Assembly: GCA_903928325.1 (NCBI GenBank)
Contig: CAIYQF010000145.1
Location: 1-5,249, forward strand
Source of the DNA: an uncultured beta proteobacterium
GTDB taxonomy: Bacteria > Pseudomonadota > Gammaproteobacteria > Burkholderiales > Burkholderiaceae_C
Direction of reading: 5' to 3'
Length of the DNA: 5,249 nucleotides
The translations under genes and the position numbers were made by a program. Below the pieces are notes generated by a model. It was not told where the DNA came from and did no database searches. It worked only from the letters and a program-made list of their open reading frames with translations. Of the stretch, positions 1 to 4,980 are shown in pieces (position 1 is the first letter of the stretch; every line of letters begins with the position of its first letter).

Positions 1-399
1 GCGCTCACGCAAATAGGCGTCCTCCATCTCGTCAAAATGGCGTGAAATAATGTCGAGCTGGGTGGTCAAGGCCCACTCGGCGTTGTACAGGCGGTCAACA
101 ATCCAGGCTTTCACGCCGCTGATGAGCTCGACGTCTTGCAAAAGCATCAAGTGCACATCGAGCAAGGCGCTTAGCTCGTGGGGCGCCTCTTTGGGGCCCA
201 TATGGGATATGCTGAGCTGCAAGCGGTGCAACTCCTCGACCACCGTGTCGCGGCCTGCGCGCACACGGGCAATTTCGGCATCTACCTCGTGCGCCTGGAT
301 GAAGTAGTGGGCCACCTCCATGCGACTGGCCGCCACCAACACGGCGCGCCCGATGGCCACGCCGCGCGAAACAGCGAGTCCGTGTATGGAAAACGTCAT
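1..399 (-). CDS. ptsI: Phosphoenolpyruvate-protein phosphotransferase (PTS enzyme I), N-terminal part
   Basis: Enzyme I takes phosphate from phosphoenolpyruvate in the cytoplasm and passes it to HPr, the first step of the PTS phosphorelay. The 133 codons visible read without a stop to the left edge, so the gene is 5'-complete and 3'-truncated by the window. The N-terminus MTFSIHGLAVSRGVAIGRA matches the swivel-domain start typical of EI, and is followed by a charged helical stretch (VDAEIARVRAGRDTVVEEL, then HFDEMEDAYLRER) as expected for the HPr-binding helical subdomain. The phosphorylated histidine (near residue 190 in the family) lies outside the window. The start at 399 is chosen because EI homology begins there. 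It lies 19 bp after the HPr stop, with only a weak purine-poor ribosome site. A five-codon minicistron (ATG at 413-411, MAARA, stop) overlaps this start codon as ATGA and could couple translation. The EI assignment is firm and the start is likely. Confidence 0.95.
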   Translation of the reverse strand, partial: MTFSIHGLAVSRGVAIGRAVLVAASRMEVAHYFIQAHEVDAEIARVRAGRDTVVEELHRLQLSISHMGPKEAPHELSALLDVHLMLLQDVELISGVKAWIVDRLYNAEWALTTQLDIISRHFDEMEDAYLRER

Positions 400-418
400 G
401 CCCGCGCCGCCATGTGCT

Positions 419-688
419 TTATTCCCCTTCGCCGAAGCGGTCAGCCATCAGGGCCAGCAAGGCATCCATGGCCTCTTTGGCGCGCTCGCCCTGCGTCTCT
501 AGCGTAACCTCGGCGCCCAAGCCCGCAGCGAGCATCATCACGCCCATGATGCTTTTGGCATTGACACGGCGCTCGCCACGGCTAATCCATACCTCGCAGG
601 GAAAACTGCCCGCTAGCTTGGTGAGTTTGGCCGAAGCACGGGCATGCAAACCCAACTTATTGCTGATGGTCGTTGTGGTTTGGATCAT
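419..688 (-). CDS. ptsH: HPr phosphocarrier protein of the PTS
   Basis: HPr is the small cytoplasmic carrier that accepts phosphate from enzyme I and hands it to EIIA. The 89-residue product has the usual HPr length. It carries the active-site motif LGLHARASAKL with the catalytic histidine exactly at residue 15 and Arg17 beside it. The regulatory motif NAKSIMGVMML places Ser46 at the position that HPr kinase/phosphorylase (HprK) modifies in organisms that have it. The start at 688 is the only in-frame ATG that gives a full N-terminal beta strand (MIQTTTTISNKLGLH). It lies inside the 3' end of the EIIA gene, giving a 32-bp overlap. Upstream is only a poor ribosome site (GAGAA followed by a run of six C), so translation is probably coupled to EIIA. 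ptsI follows 19 bp downstream. The order EIIA–ptsH–ptsI is common in Burkholderiales. Confidence 0.97.
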   Translation of the reverse strand: MIQTTTTISNKLGLHARASAKLTKLAGSFPCEVWISRGERRVNAKSIMGVMMLAAGLGAEVTLETQGERAKEAMDALLALMADRFGEGE

Positions 689-1103
689 GGGGGGTTCTCG
701 TTTGGTTCAGCGGAGCCGAGACGGCTACTTGCATGATGCACTGGGAACCTCCAGCCAGGGCGCGCGCCACCAGCAGGTCCAGCGACTCGTGGCGGTAGTT
801 GATAGTGCGCAGCAGCATGGGCAAATTTACCCCAGCGACCAATTTAGATTGCGCGCCATCGACCACCTTCTGCGCTACGTTACACGGCGTGGCGCCAAAA
901 ACATCGGTCAACACCAATACCGGGGCGCCGTTGAATTGTTCAACCATGATCTGGGCCGATGCAACCGTGCCCTCTGGGGGCGCATTGGCTTGCACGTCCA
1001 AGGCAAGCAGGCTGCGTTCGACGTCGGGGAACACATGCAGCACGCAGGCGCGAAGGGCGCTTGCCAGCGGAGCATGGGCGATGATCAGGATGCCGACGGT
1101 CAT
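657..1103 (-). CDS. PTS EIIA component, mannose/fructose (EIIA-Man) family
   Basis: This is a single-domain EIIA protein of 148 residues that receives phosphate from HPr on a histidine. The family start MTVGILIIAHAPLA puts the active His at residue 10, as in the IIA domain of E. coli ManX. Further family motifs are TDVFGATPCN (residues 66-75) and the GVNLPML segment (91-97), both near the active site in known structures. An upstream in-frame ATG at 1229 would add 42 residues that overlap the MFS gene and do not look like EIIA, so the ATG at 1103 is preferred. No clear Shine-Dalgarno precedes it. The hydrophilic tail (about 135-148, ending HNDHQQ) is encoded by DNA shared with the start of ptsH. 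No EIIB, EIIC or EIID partner is seen. The inferred role is therefore regulatory phosphorylation rather than sugar uptake. The family call is firm and the downstream target is unknown. Confidence 0.93.
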   Translation of the reverse strand: MTVGILIIAHAPLASALRACVLHVFPDVERSLLALDVQANAPPEGTVASAQIMVEQFNGAPVLVLTDVFGATPCNVAQKVVDGAQSKLVAGVNLPMLLRTINYRHESLDLLVARALAGGSQCIMQVAVSAPLNQTRTPHDPNHNDHQQ

Positions 1104-1132
1104 GGGTTCAGGGTTTGTGGGTGAGCGAACGA

Positions 1133-2371
1133 TTATGGCGTCTTTGCCCGCAGCAAATGCACATAGGCCCACAGGCAGCACAGTCCGTACACGCCCATAG
1201 CGCCCTGGTAGGCGCTGGGCTCGCTCCATCCCATGGCCCGAAAACCATCAATCATCAGACCTATCCCCCACTGCACGGCAAACACGCCGCTGAAGATCAG
1301 CAGGTTAAACGCCGACAGCGCCCGCCCGGCAAGCTGCGGGCCAAACGCCATTCCCACCGCAGGCTGCGCCAGGGTACCCACTGTGCAGGTAACGCAGTAC
1401 AAGGTCCAGACCAACGCTGTGGCACTGCCCAGGGCGCTGCCCGACAAGGTGATCAACGCAATCAGCACCAGGTTCAAGGGCAGTCCGATTTTCATCAGCC
1501 GCTCGGCCGTCAGACCTTGGCGGGTCAACAAGGGGTTTGCCCAGCCCCAGAGCAAGAATGCCAGCATCATCGCCACGTTGAGCCAGAACATGCCCGCAGC
1601 GGCTTGGGATTGGGTATAGCCAGCCACCTTCACCATCCAGGGTGCAGCCCATAAAGTCTGTATCGCGACCAAGCCGCCATAGCTGACAAACCCAAAGGGC
1701 GCCAGGCTGCGAAAGAACGGGTTGCGCCACACCTCGGCGTAGCCGGGCGCAGCGGCCAACGTGCCTTGGGCGGTGACCGCCTTGGCAGGCGAAGGTGGCA
1801 CCTGCCAGGCGATGAACACCATGGACAAAGCCAGCAAGCCACCGAGCAACAAGAACAAGAAGCGCCAGCCGGTCAGCGGCACGAGCCACTGCACTGGCAA
1901 GGTGGAGGCCACCATGCCCAGCGCGCCGGTCATCAGCATCCAGGAATTGGCGCGCATTTGGGCCCCTGGCGCATACCAGCGGCGGTAACTGGTCAATGGC
2001 GCCATCAAGCAAGCGCTTACCCCTACACCACACAGTGTGCGCGCTGCGAGCAAGCCCACAAAGCTCGTGGCACTGGCAAAGGCCACACAGGCCACCACGG
2101 CCACGGCCAAAAAGCCCAATAGCACCCGCTTGGGGCCCAGAGCGTCAAGCCAACGCCCCAACGGCAATTGGGTCAGCGCAAAGCCGAAGAAGTAGCCCCC
2201 CGCCAACAAACCCAGGTCCCCGGCCGTGAGCGCGAACTCCAGCACCAGCGTAGGCGCCAGGGTGGCGGTAATGGCGCGGATGAGCGTCGACAAAAAATAG
2301 GCAAATGCAAATGCCAAAAACAGCGCAATGGCCCGGTGGCGGGCCATGGGCTCAAATGGGGTGTCGCTCAT
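1133..2371 (-). CDS. Major facilitator superfamily (MFS) transporter
   Basis: This is a 412-residue inner-membrane protein of typical MFS length. It has about 12 hydrophobic segments in two halves separated by a polar loop near residues 190-222. The first half carries a loop 2-3 signature resembling MFS motif A (QLPLGRWLDALGPKRVLL, about 68-85) and, in TM4, RTLCGVGVSACLMAPL (111-126), with SYRRWY just after. The substrate cannot be read from the sequence. The overall look resembles the anion:cation symporter or drug-efflux-like MFS groups, but this is a guess. The start ATG overlaps the stop of the upstream lipoprotein gene as ATGA and has no Shine-Dalgarno, which points to translational coupling. 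The EIIA gene starts 29 bp downstream of its stop. This placement suggests co-transcription with the PTS genes, although no functional link to the phosphorelay is shown. Confidence 0.9.
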   Translation of the reverse strand: MSDTPFEPMARHRAIALFLAFAFAYFLSTLIRAITATLAPTLVLEFALTAGDLGLLAGGYFFGFALTQLPLGRWLDALGPKRVLLGFLAVAVVACVAFASATSFVGLLAARTLCGVGVSACLMAPLTSYRRWYAPGAQMRANSWMLMTGALGMVASTLPVQWLVPLTGWRFLFLLLGGLLALSMVFIAWQVPPSPAKAVTAQGTLAAAPGYAEVWRNPFFRSLAPFGFVSYGGLVAIQTLWAAPWMVKVAGYTQSQAAAGMFWLNVAMMLAFLLWGWANPLLTRQGLTAERLMKIGLPLNLVLIALITLSGSALGSATALVWTLYCVTCTVGTLAQPAVGMAFGPQLAGRALSAFNLLIFSGVFAVQWGIGLMIDGFRAMGWSEPSAYQGAMGVYGLCCLWAYVHLLRAKTP

Positions 2372-2913
2372 GGCGCTTGTATTTCGCTGAAAAAGGGCTT
2401 GGCCATGTCGTCATGGATGTTTGGCGCGTACAGCGCCATGTGAAACAGGTCAAGTCCGTCGCGTACCCACGCCAGGCGGGCTTGTACCGCTTGGCCACTG
2501 GCGTCCTGGCCTTGGGTGTTGACCAAGAGCATGGGCAAAGGGTGCTGGCCCAAAGTCTGAGCGGATGAGGACGTGGACGGGCCCGCTCGCATGTGCGCCA
2601 AGGCGCTAGACCGCCAGTTAGCGAGCAGGGCGTCGAGTGCCTGGACGTCCTGGGCGTGCACGTGGCTGATGGCAAACATAGCGCCGTCTGCCTGGCAGCC
2701 CACCATGTCCATGGCAATCGTTTGCGCGGCCAACACCACATTGCGCTGCGCTTGGTCGGGTTTGCAGGGCAACAATACAGTGAGCCGACCCATTGCGACG
2801 GTACGCCAGTTCAAACTGGGACTGCAGCCGTTGAATGACCCCAAGCAGAAGAGCATCCCAATAAACACGCCGATGCGAACGCCATGAAGTTGAACCCACA
2901 CCCAACGCGCCAT
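2368..2913 (-). CDS. Putative lipoprotein or secreted protein of unknown function
   Basis: No known domain is recognised in this 181-residue product. The N-terminus has two arginines, then a hydrophobic stretch (VRIGVFIGMLFCLGSF, residues 12-27) followed by Cys30 in FNGCSP. This resembles a lipoprotein signal, but Phe at -3 and Asn at -2 are poor lipobox residues, so export is more certain than lipidation. After the signal come a beta-like stretch (WRTVAMGRLTVLLPCKPD) and two cysteines, Cys50 and Cys73 (LLPC, VGCQ), which could form a disulfide in the periplasm. The rest is an alpha/beta body without membrane segments. The start at 2913 is chosen over the ATG at 2931 because an AAAGAGG ribosome site lies about 7 nt before it and overlaps the upstream ATG. 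Its stop overlaps the MFS start as ATGA, making it the first gene of the lipoprotein–MFS–EIIA–ptsH–ptsI cluster. A role in supporting the transporter is only a guess. Confidence 0.75.
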   Translation of the reverse strand: MARWVWVQLHGVRIGVFIGMLFCLGSFNGCSPSLNWRTVAMGRLTVLLPCKPDQAQRNVVLAAQTIAMDMVGCQADGAMFAISHVHAQDVQALDALLANWRSSALAHMRAGPSTSSSAQTLGQHPLPMLLVNTQGQDASGQAVQARLAWVRDGLDLFHMALYAPNIHDDMAKPFFSEIQAP

Positions 2914-2920
2914 GACGAAA

Positions 2921-2927
2921 CCTCTTT
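2921..2927 (-). promoter_or_regulatory. Ribosome binding site deciding the lipoprotein start
   Basis: On the minus strand the sequence AAAGAGG stands about 7 nt before the ATG at 2913. The alternative in-frame ATG at 2931 lies upstream of and immediately against this site, and has no purine-rich site of its own. The shorter protein is therefore preferred. Confidence 0.65.
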
Positions 2928-2940
2928 GCATGAAACCAAA

Positions 2941-2994
2941 CGGTGAAGGTTACGATGGTAGCGGCTTAGCACCCCCGCAAACCGCCCTTCACCG
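2941..2994 (-). terminator. Long hairpin between the cytochrome c gene and the lipoprotein gene; terminator or leader structure
   Basis: A 9-bp perfect inverted repeat (CGGTGAAGG at 2941-2949, CCTTCACCG at 2986-2994) encloses 36 nt, inside which a second stem of GCGG with CCGC can form. Read on the minus strand, the structure is followed by TTTGGTTT. It begins about 33 nt after the cytochrome c stop and ends about 27 nt before the lipoprotein start. It could terminate cytochrome c transcription weakly, or fold in the leader of the lipoprotein–MFS–PTS transcript. The interrupted U-run and long loop make it a poor standard terminator. No known riboswitch pattern is recognised. Confidence 0.4.
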
Positions 2995-3017
2995 AATGCT
3001 CCCCTGGCAGCGCGCTT

Positions 3018-3023
3018 AATATA
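3018..3023 (-). promoter_or_regulatory. Possible -10 element for the lipoprotein–MFS–PTS operon
   Basis: TATATT on the minus strand matches five of six bases of the sigma-70 -10 consensus and lies directly after the cytochrome c stop codon. No good -35 box is visible at 16-19 bp upstream, where the sequence is still coding. If used, the transcript would start near 3010 and include the hairpin at 2941-2994. Confidence 0.25.
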
Positions 3024-3026
3024 GGC

Positions 3027-3479
3027 TCATTGGCGGAAGGCGTCGTGGCAGCCTTTGCAACTGCTGCCCACGCCAGCCACGGCTGCTTTGATGTTTTCTG
3101 GATTGCCCGTCTTGGCCAACGCGCTGAGCTTGGCCATCTCAGACTGCATTTTTTCGGCGTAGTCGTTGAATTTGGCACGGTCACTCCAGACCTCCGGTTT
3201 GGCTTTGGTGTCGCCCTTGTCGGTTCCCTCGCCAAATGCTGCCCATGGCAGCTTGGACATTGCCTCAGCCGTGGCGGCATTGTCTGCCGCGACTTTGGCG
3301 TCAAAAGGTACTTTGCCAGTGGCCATGGCAGCGACACGGCCAAAGTGCTGTCCCATGACATACAAGGCGCTCTTGCGGTACTTGACAGCGTCATCGGCTT
3401 TGGCGAACTGGGCTTGTACGGGTGACGCAAATGCACCAACGGTGATGGCAAGCGCGAGACATTTGGAAAAACTGAGCAT
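3027..3479 (-). CDS. Class II cytochrome c (cytochrome c' / c556 family), periplasmic
   Basis: This is a small soluble c-type heme protein of 150 residues, including a Sec signal peptide (1-23, cleavage after VQA). The mature part has the four-helix-bundle character of class II cytochromes: helix A with VKYRKSALYVMGQHFGRV (32-49), a KLPWAAFGEGTD segment (76-87), and the heme-attachment motif CKGCH (141-145) at the extreme C-terminus, as the family requires. His145 is the proximal ligand. Met42 in helix A could be a sixth ligand (c556 type, electron transfer), or the site could be open (c' type, able to bind NO or CO). The sequence alone does not decide between them. The start at 3479 is set by a good GAGGA site 5 nt upstream and by the signal peptide. 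An in-frame extension to 3599 lacks both. The gene diverges from the cytochrome b561 gene, a likely redox partner. Confidence 0.92.
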   Translation of the reverse strand: MLSFSKCLALAITVGAFASPVQAQFAKADDAVKYRKSALYVMGQHFGRVAAMATGKVPFDAKVAADNAATAEAMSKLPWAAFGEGTDKGDTKAKPEVWSDRAKFNDYAEKMQSEMAKLSALAKTGNPENIKAAVAGVGSSCKGCHDAFRQ

Positions 3480-3655
3480 GGCGGTCCTCAAAGAACAGGG
3501 TTTCGGAGCTCGGATTTTCGCTGTACTCGACGCGTTCACGTTCGGTGAAGCCCAATGGCTTGGTGTTGTGCAGGGTCTTGTTCGGATTTTCAGCGCCACA
3601 CGGTTTGGATAGACTTGCAGGCCTTGAATCTTCTACGCTGGAAATAAAACCCGTG
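3480..3655. promoter_or_regulatory. Divergent promoter region between cytochrome c and cytochrome b561 genes
   Basis: About 176 bp separate the two divergent starts, so promoters for both genes should lie here. The only clear local signal is the GAGGA ribosome site for the cytochrome c gene (3485-3489, minus strand). On the plus side GGAA at 3640-3643 is a weak site for the b561 gene. I found no convincing pair of -35 and -10 boxes on either strand and no FNR-type palindrome. The region does hold a two-part direct repeat, listed separately. Confidence 0.5.
3496..3591. repeat. Two-part direct repeat CAGGGT…TCGGATTTTC in the divergent promoter region
   Basis: Copy one is CAGGGT at 3496-3501 plus TCGGATTTTC at 3510-3519 (8 nt between). 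Copy two is CAGGGT at 3571-3576 plus TCGGATTTTC at 3582-3591 (5 nt between). The copies begin 75 bp apart. They may be paired binding sites for a regulator or the trace of a local duplication. Chance is possible for each half, but less so for both halves in the same order. Confidence 0.5.
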
Positions 3656-4309
3656 ATGCCCATCAGAGTTTGGGATTTGCCCACCCGCATGTTTCATTGG
3701 AGTCTGGCGGCATGTGTCTGCGGGCTGCTTGTTACGGCACAAATCGGCGGCACTGCAATGCCATGGCATTTTCGCTTTGGCTACGCGGCGCTGGTTCTGG
3801 TGATGTTCCGCTTGATATGGGGCTTTGTGGGCGGTTACTGGTCCCGGTTTTCAGTTTTTTTGTCCACCCCAGGCGCGGCGTTAGCCTATGCGCGCACCCC
3901 GTTTCGCGCGCGGCCGCGCAGTGTAGGTCACAACCCTTTGGGTGCTTGGTCGGTCCTGACCATGTTGTTGGCCACTTTGCTGCAAGTGGTTGCCGGGCTG
4001 TTTAGCGACGACGACATCGCTGCCAGCGGACCCCTGGTGCGCTTTGCCAGCGGCCAGTGGGTTGAGTGGGCAACGCATTACCACACTGGACTGGGAAAGC
4101 TCGCCCTGTTCGGATTGATCGCATTGCACGTAGTGACCGTCGTTTGGTACCGCCTGAAGCACGGACTTGACCTGGTACGCCCCATGCTGGAAGGTGACAA
4201 ACTACTGCCGCCAGACACACGCGCCGCAAACGACACGACGACTGCACGTTTTTTTGCCGCTATGGTATTCGCCACCTGCGTCGGACTGGTGGTATTTTTC
4301 TTACCTTGA
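3656..4309 (+). CDS. Cytochrome b561 family di-heme membrane protein
   Basis: This is an inner-membrane b-type cytochrome of 217 residues that carries electrons between the quinone pool and a periplasmic or membrane partner. It opens with the family signature VWDLPTRMFHW (His14) and continues with WHFRFGY (His38), GHNPLGAWSVL (His92), HYHTGLGK (His141, His143) and LIALHVVTVVWYRLKHG (His158). These histidines suit two b hemes held in a four-helix bundle (TMs about 13-30, 41-58, 97-115, 147-165). A fifth hydrophobic segment (197-215) closes the protein. The domain matches the prokaryotic cytochrome b561 family (also seen in Ni-Fe hydrogenase b subunits), and the length is usual. The start is ATG 3656 or the adjoining GTG 3653, for which a GGAA site is better spaced (9 nt). 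The 37 codons further upstream are unlike the family. The gene diverges from a class II cytochrome c gene, a plausible electron acceptor. Confidence 0.92.
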   Translation: MPIRVWDLPTRMFHWSLAACVCGLLVTAQIGGTAMPWHFRFGYAALVLVMFRLIWGFVGGYWSRFSVFLSTPGAALAYARTPFRARPRSVGHNPLGAWSVLTMLLATLLQVVAGLFSDDDIAASGPLVRFASGQWVEWATHYHTGLGKLALFGLIALHVVTVVWYRLKHGLDLVRPMLEGDKLLPPDTRAANDTTTARFFAAMVFATCVGLVVFFLP

Positions 4310-4324
4310 AAAATGCGGCACGCT

Positions 4325-4353
4325 CCCGGTGCGGCGGCAACCCGTGCGCCGGG
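4325..4353. terminator. GC-rich hairpin between the convergent b561 and peroxiredoxin genes; possible weak terminator
   Basis: CCCGGTGCG (4325-4333) pairs with TGCGCCGGG (4345-4353) across an 11-nt loop, giving 9 bp with two G-U pairs when read as plus-strand RNA. It sits in the 67-bp gap where two convergent genes end, where a terminator is expected. On the plus strand no T-run follows. On the minus strand a T5 run comes only about 11 nt later (4313-4309). It is therefore not a textbook intrinsic terminator. Confidence 0.35.
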
Positions 4354-4376
4354 TTACCCACCGAACCGCGCGTTAG

Positions 4377-4883
4377 TTAGATCTTGGCCTGTGCCAACAG
4401 CGTTGCTGCATCGCTGACTTCGAACTTGCCTGGGCCTTCGACGTTCAGGCTTGCGACCTTACCGTCCCTGACCAACATTGAATAGCGGTTGCTGCGCAAA
4501 CCCATTCCCCGGCTTGTTAGATCCAAAGTCAGTCCCGTCGCCTTCGAAAACTCTGCGCTTCCGTCAGCCAACATACGCACCTTGGCGAGCGTCTTTTGAT
4601 CGCGCGCCCAAGCGCCCATCACAAAGGCGTCGTTCACGCTGACGCACCAAATCTCATCCACGCCAGCGGCCTTGAAATCATCAAAGTGCTGCACGTAGCC
4701 TGGCACATGCTTGGCTGAGCAAGTGGGCGTAAAGGCGCCGGGAAGCGCAAACAATGCGATGGTTTTGCCGGTCGTTGCCTTGGATACATCCACCGCATTG
4801 GGGCCGATGCTGCAGCCTTCGCCCTCGACTTCCGAGTACTCCATCAAGGTCGTTGCGGGAAGTGTGTCGCCTACTTGGATCAT
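4377..4883 (-). CDS. Peroxiredoxin, Prx5-like (thiol peroxidase)
   Basis: This is a cytoplasmic thiol peroxidase of 168 residues that reduces hydrogen peroxide and organic hydroperoxides through a peroxidatic cysteine. The motif LPGAFTPTCSAKHVPGY (47-63) places that cysteine at Cys55, with the conserved Pro and Thr before it. The conserved arginine region appears as GLRSNRYSMLVRDGKV (128-143). Cys24 and Cys80 are the only other cysteines. No Cys matches the C-terminal resolving cysteine of human PRDX5, so it probably works as a 1-Cys enzyme recycled by glutathione or glutaredoxin (inference from related bacterial proteins). No glutaredoxin domain is fused. The start at 4883 has a strong AGGAG site 5 nt upstream. 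The gene follows rpsQ on the same strand, but a strong terminator separates them, leaving only about 36 nt for a leader. It converges with the b561 gene. Confidence 0.95.
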   Translation of the reverse strand: MIQVGDTLPATTLMEYSEVEGEGCSIGPNAVDVSKATTGKTIALFALPGAFTPTCSAKHVPGYVQHFDDFKAAGVDEIWCVSVNDAFVMGAWARDQKTLAKVRMLADGSAEFSKATGLTLDLTSRGMGLRSNRYSMLVRDGKVASLNVEGPGKFEVSDAATLLAQAKI

Positions 4884-4919
4884 GTTCTCTCCTATTTATG
4901 GGTTCAGGTTGTAAAAATG

Positions 4920-4949
4920 AAAAACGGCCCGTCATTGTGGGCCGTTTTT
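4920..4949 (-). terminator. Strong intrinsic terminator downstream of rpsQ (bidirectional form)
   Basis: AAAAACGGCCC (4920-4930) and GGGCCGTTTTT (4939-4949) form a perfect 11-bp stem with an 8-nt loop. On the minus strand the GC stem is followed by TTTTTCATTTTT, a clear U-tract, 32 bp after the rpsQ stop. The A-tract opposite makes it usable in both directions. It should end the ribosomal protein transcript before the peroxiredoxin gene. Confidence 0.9.
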
Positions 4950-4958
4950 GCAAGCTGC

Positions 4959-4974
4959 GCAGCGCAAGCGCTGC
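4959..4974. repeat. Small inverted repeat just after the rpsQ stop
   Basis: GCAGCGC-AA-GCGCTGC is a perfect 7-bp inverted repeat with a 2-nt spacer, sitting between the rpsQ stop codon and the main terminator. It overlaps a second palindrome, GCTGCGCAGC (4954-4963), and two GCAAGC copies (4950-4955, 4965-4970). It may protect the transcript 3' end or pause polymerase. No T-run follows it directly. Confidence 0.5.
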
Positions 4975-4980
4975 AAGGGC

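Noticed and set aside
1115..1654. Long plus-strand open frame opposite the MFS gene
   Set aside because: It lies wholly antisense to the end of EIIA's upstream region and the MFS gene, is rich in Gln, His, Arg and Pro as expected from reading GC-rich coding DNA backwards, and has no ribosome site or recognisable domain.
1305..2033. Second long minus-strand frame inside the MFS gene (242 codons)
   Set aside because: It is a frame-shifted shadow of the MFS gene with no domain character; the 412-codon frame has the expected membrane segments.
2960..2985. GGGGTGC on the minus strand in the operon leader, recalling part of the TPP riboswitch
   Set aside because: The required CTGAGA and the remaining conserved blocks are missing, and the downstream genes are not thiamine genes.
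3166..3612. Plus-strand open frame across the cytochrome c gene and the divergent gap
   Set aside because: It is mostly antisense to a confidently identified cytochrome, and its tail covers the promoter region. No family resemblance.
3545..3655. N-terminal extension of cytochrome b561 by 37 codons
   Set aside because: The extension is not like the family, which begins close to the VWDLPTRxFHW motif, and it would fill most of the divergent promoter region.
3391..3690. Minus-strand open frame covering the divergent gap, with fairly natural-looking residues (for example GFTERERVEYSENP)
   Set aside because: GC-rich third positions made it look coding for about 35 codons, but it has no ribosome site, starts antisense to b561, and ends out of frame inside the cytochrome c gene. 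It is possibly a gene remnant, but not supportable.
4002..4275. Minus-strand frames opposite the b561 gene
   Set aside because: Antisense shadows, Arg- and Ser-rich, without ribosome sites or motifs.
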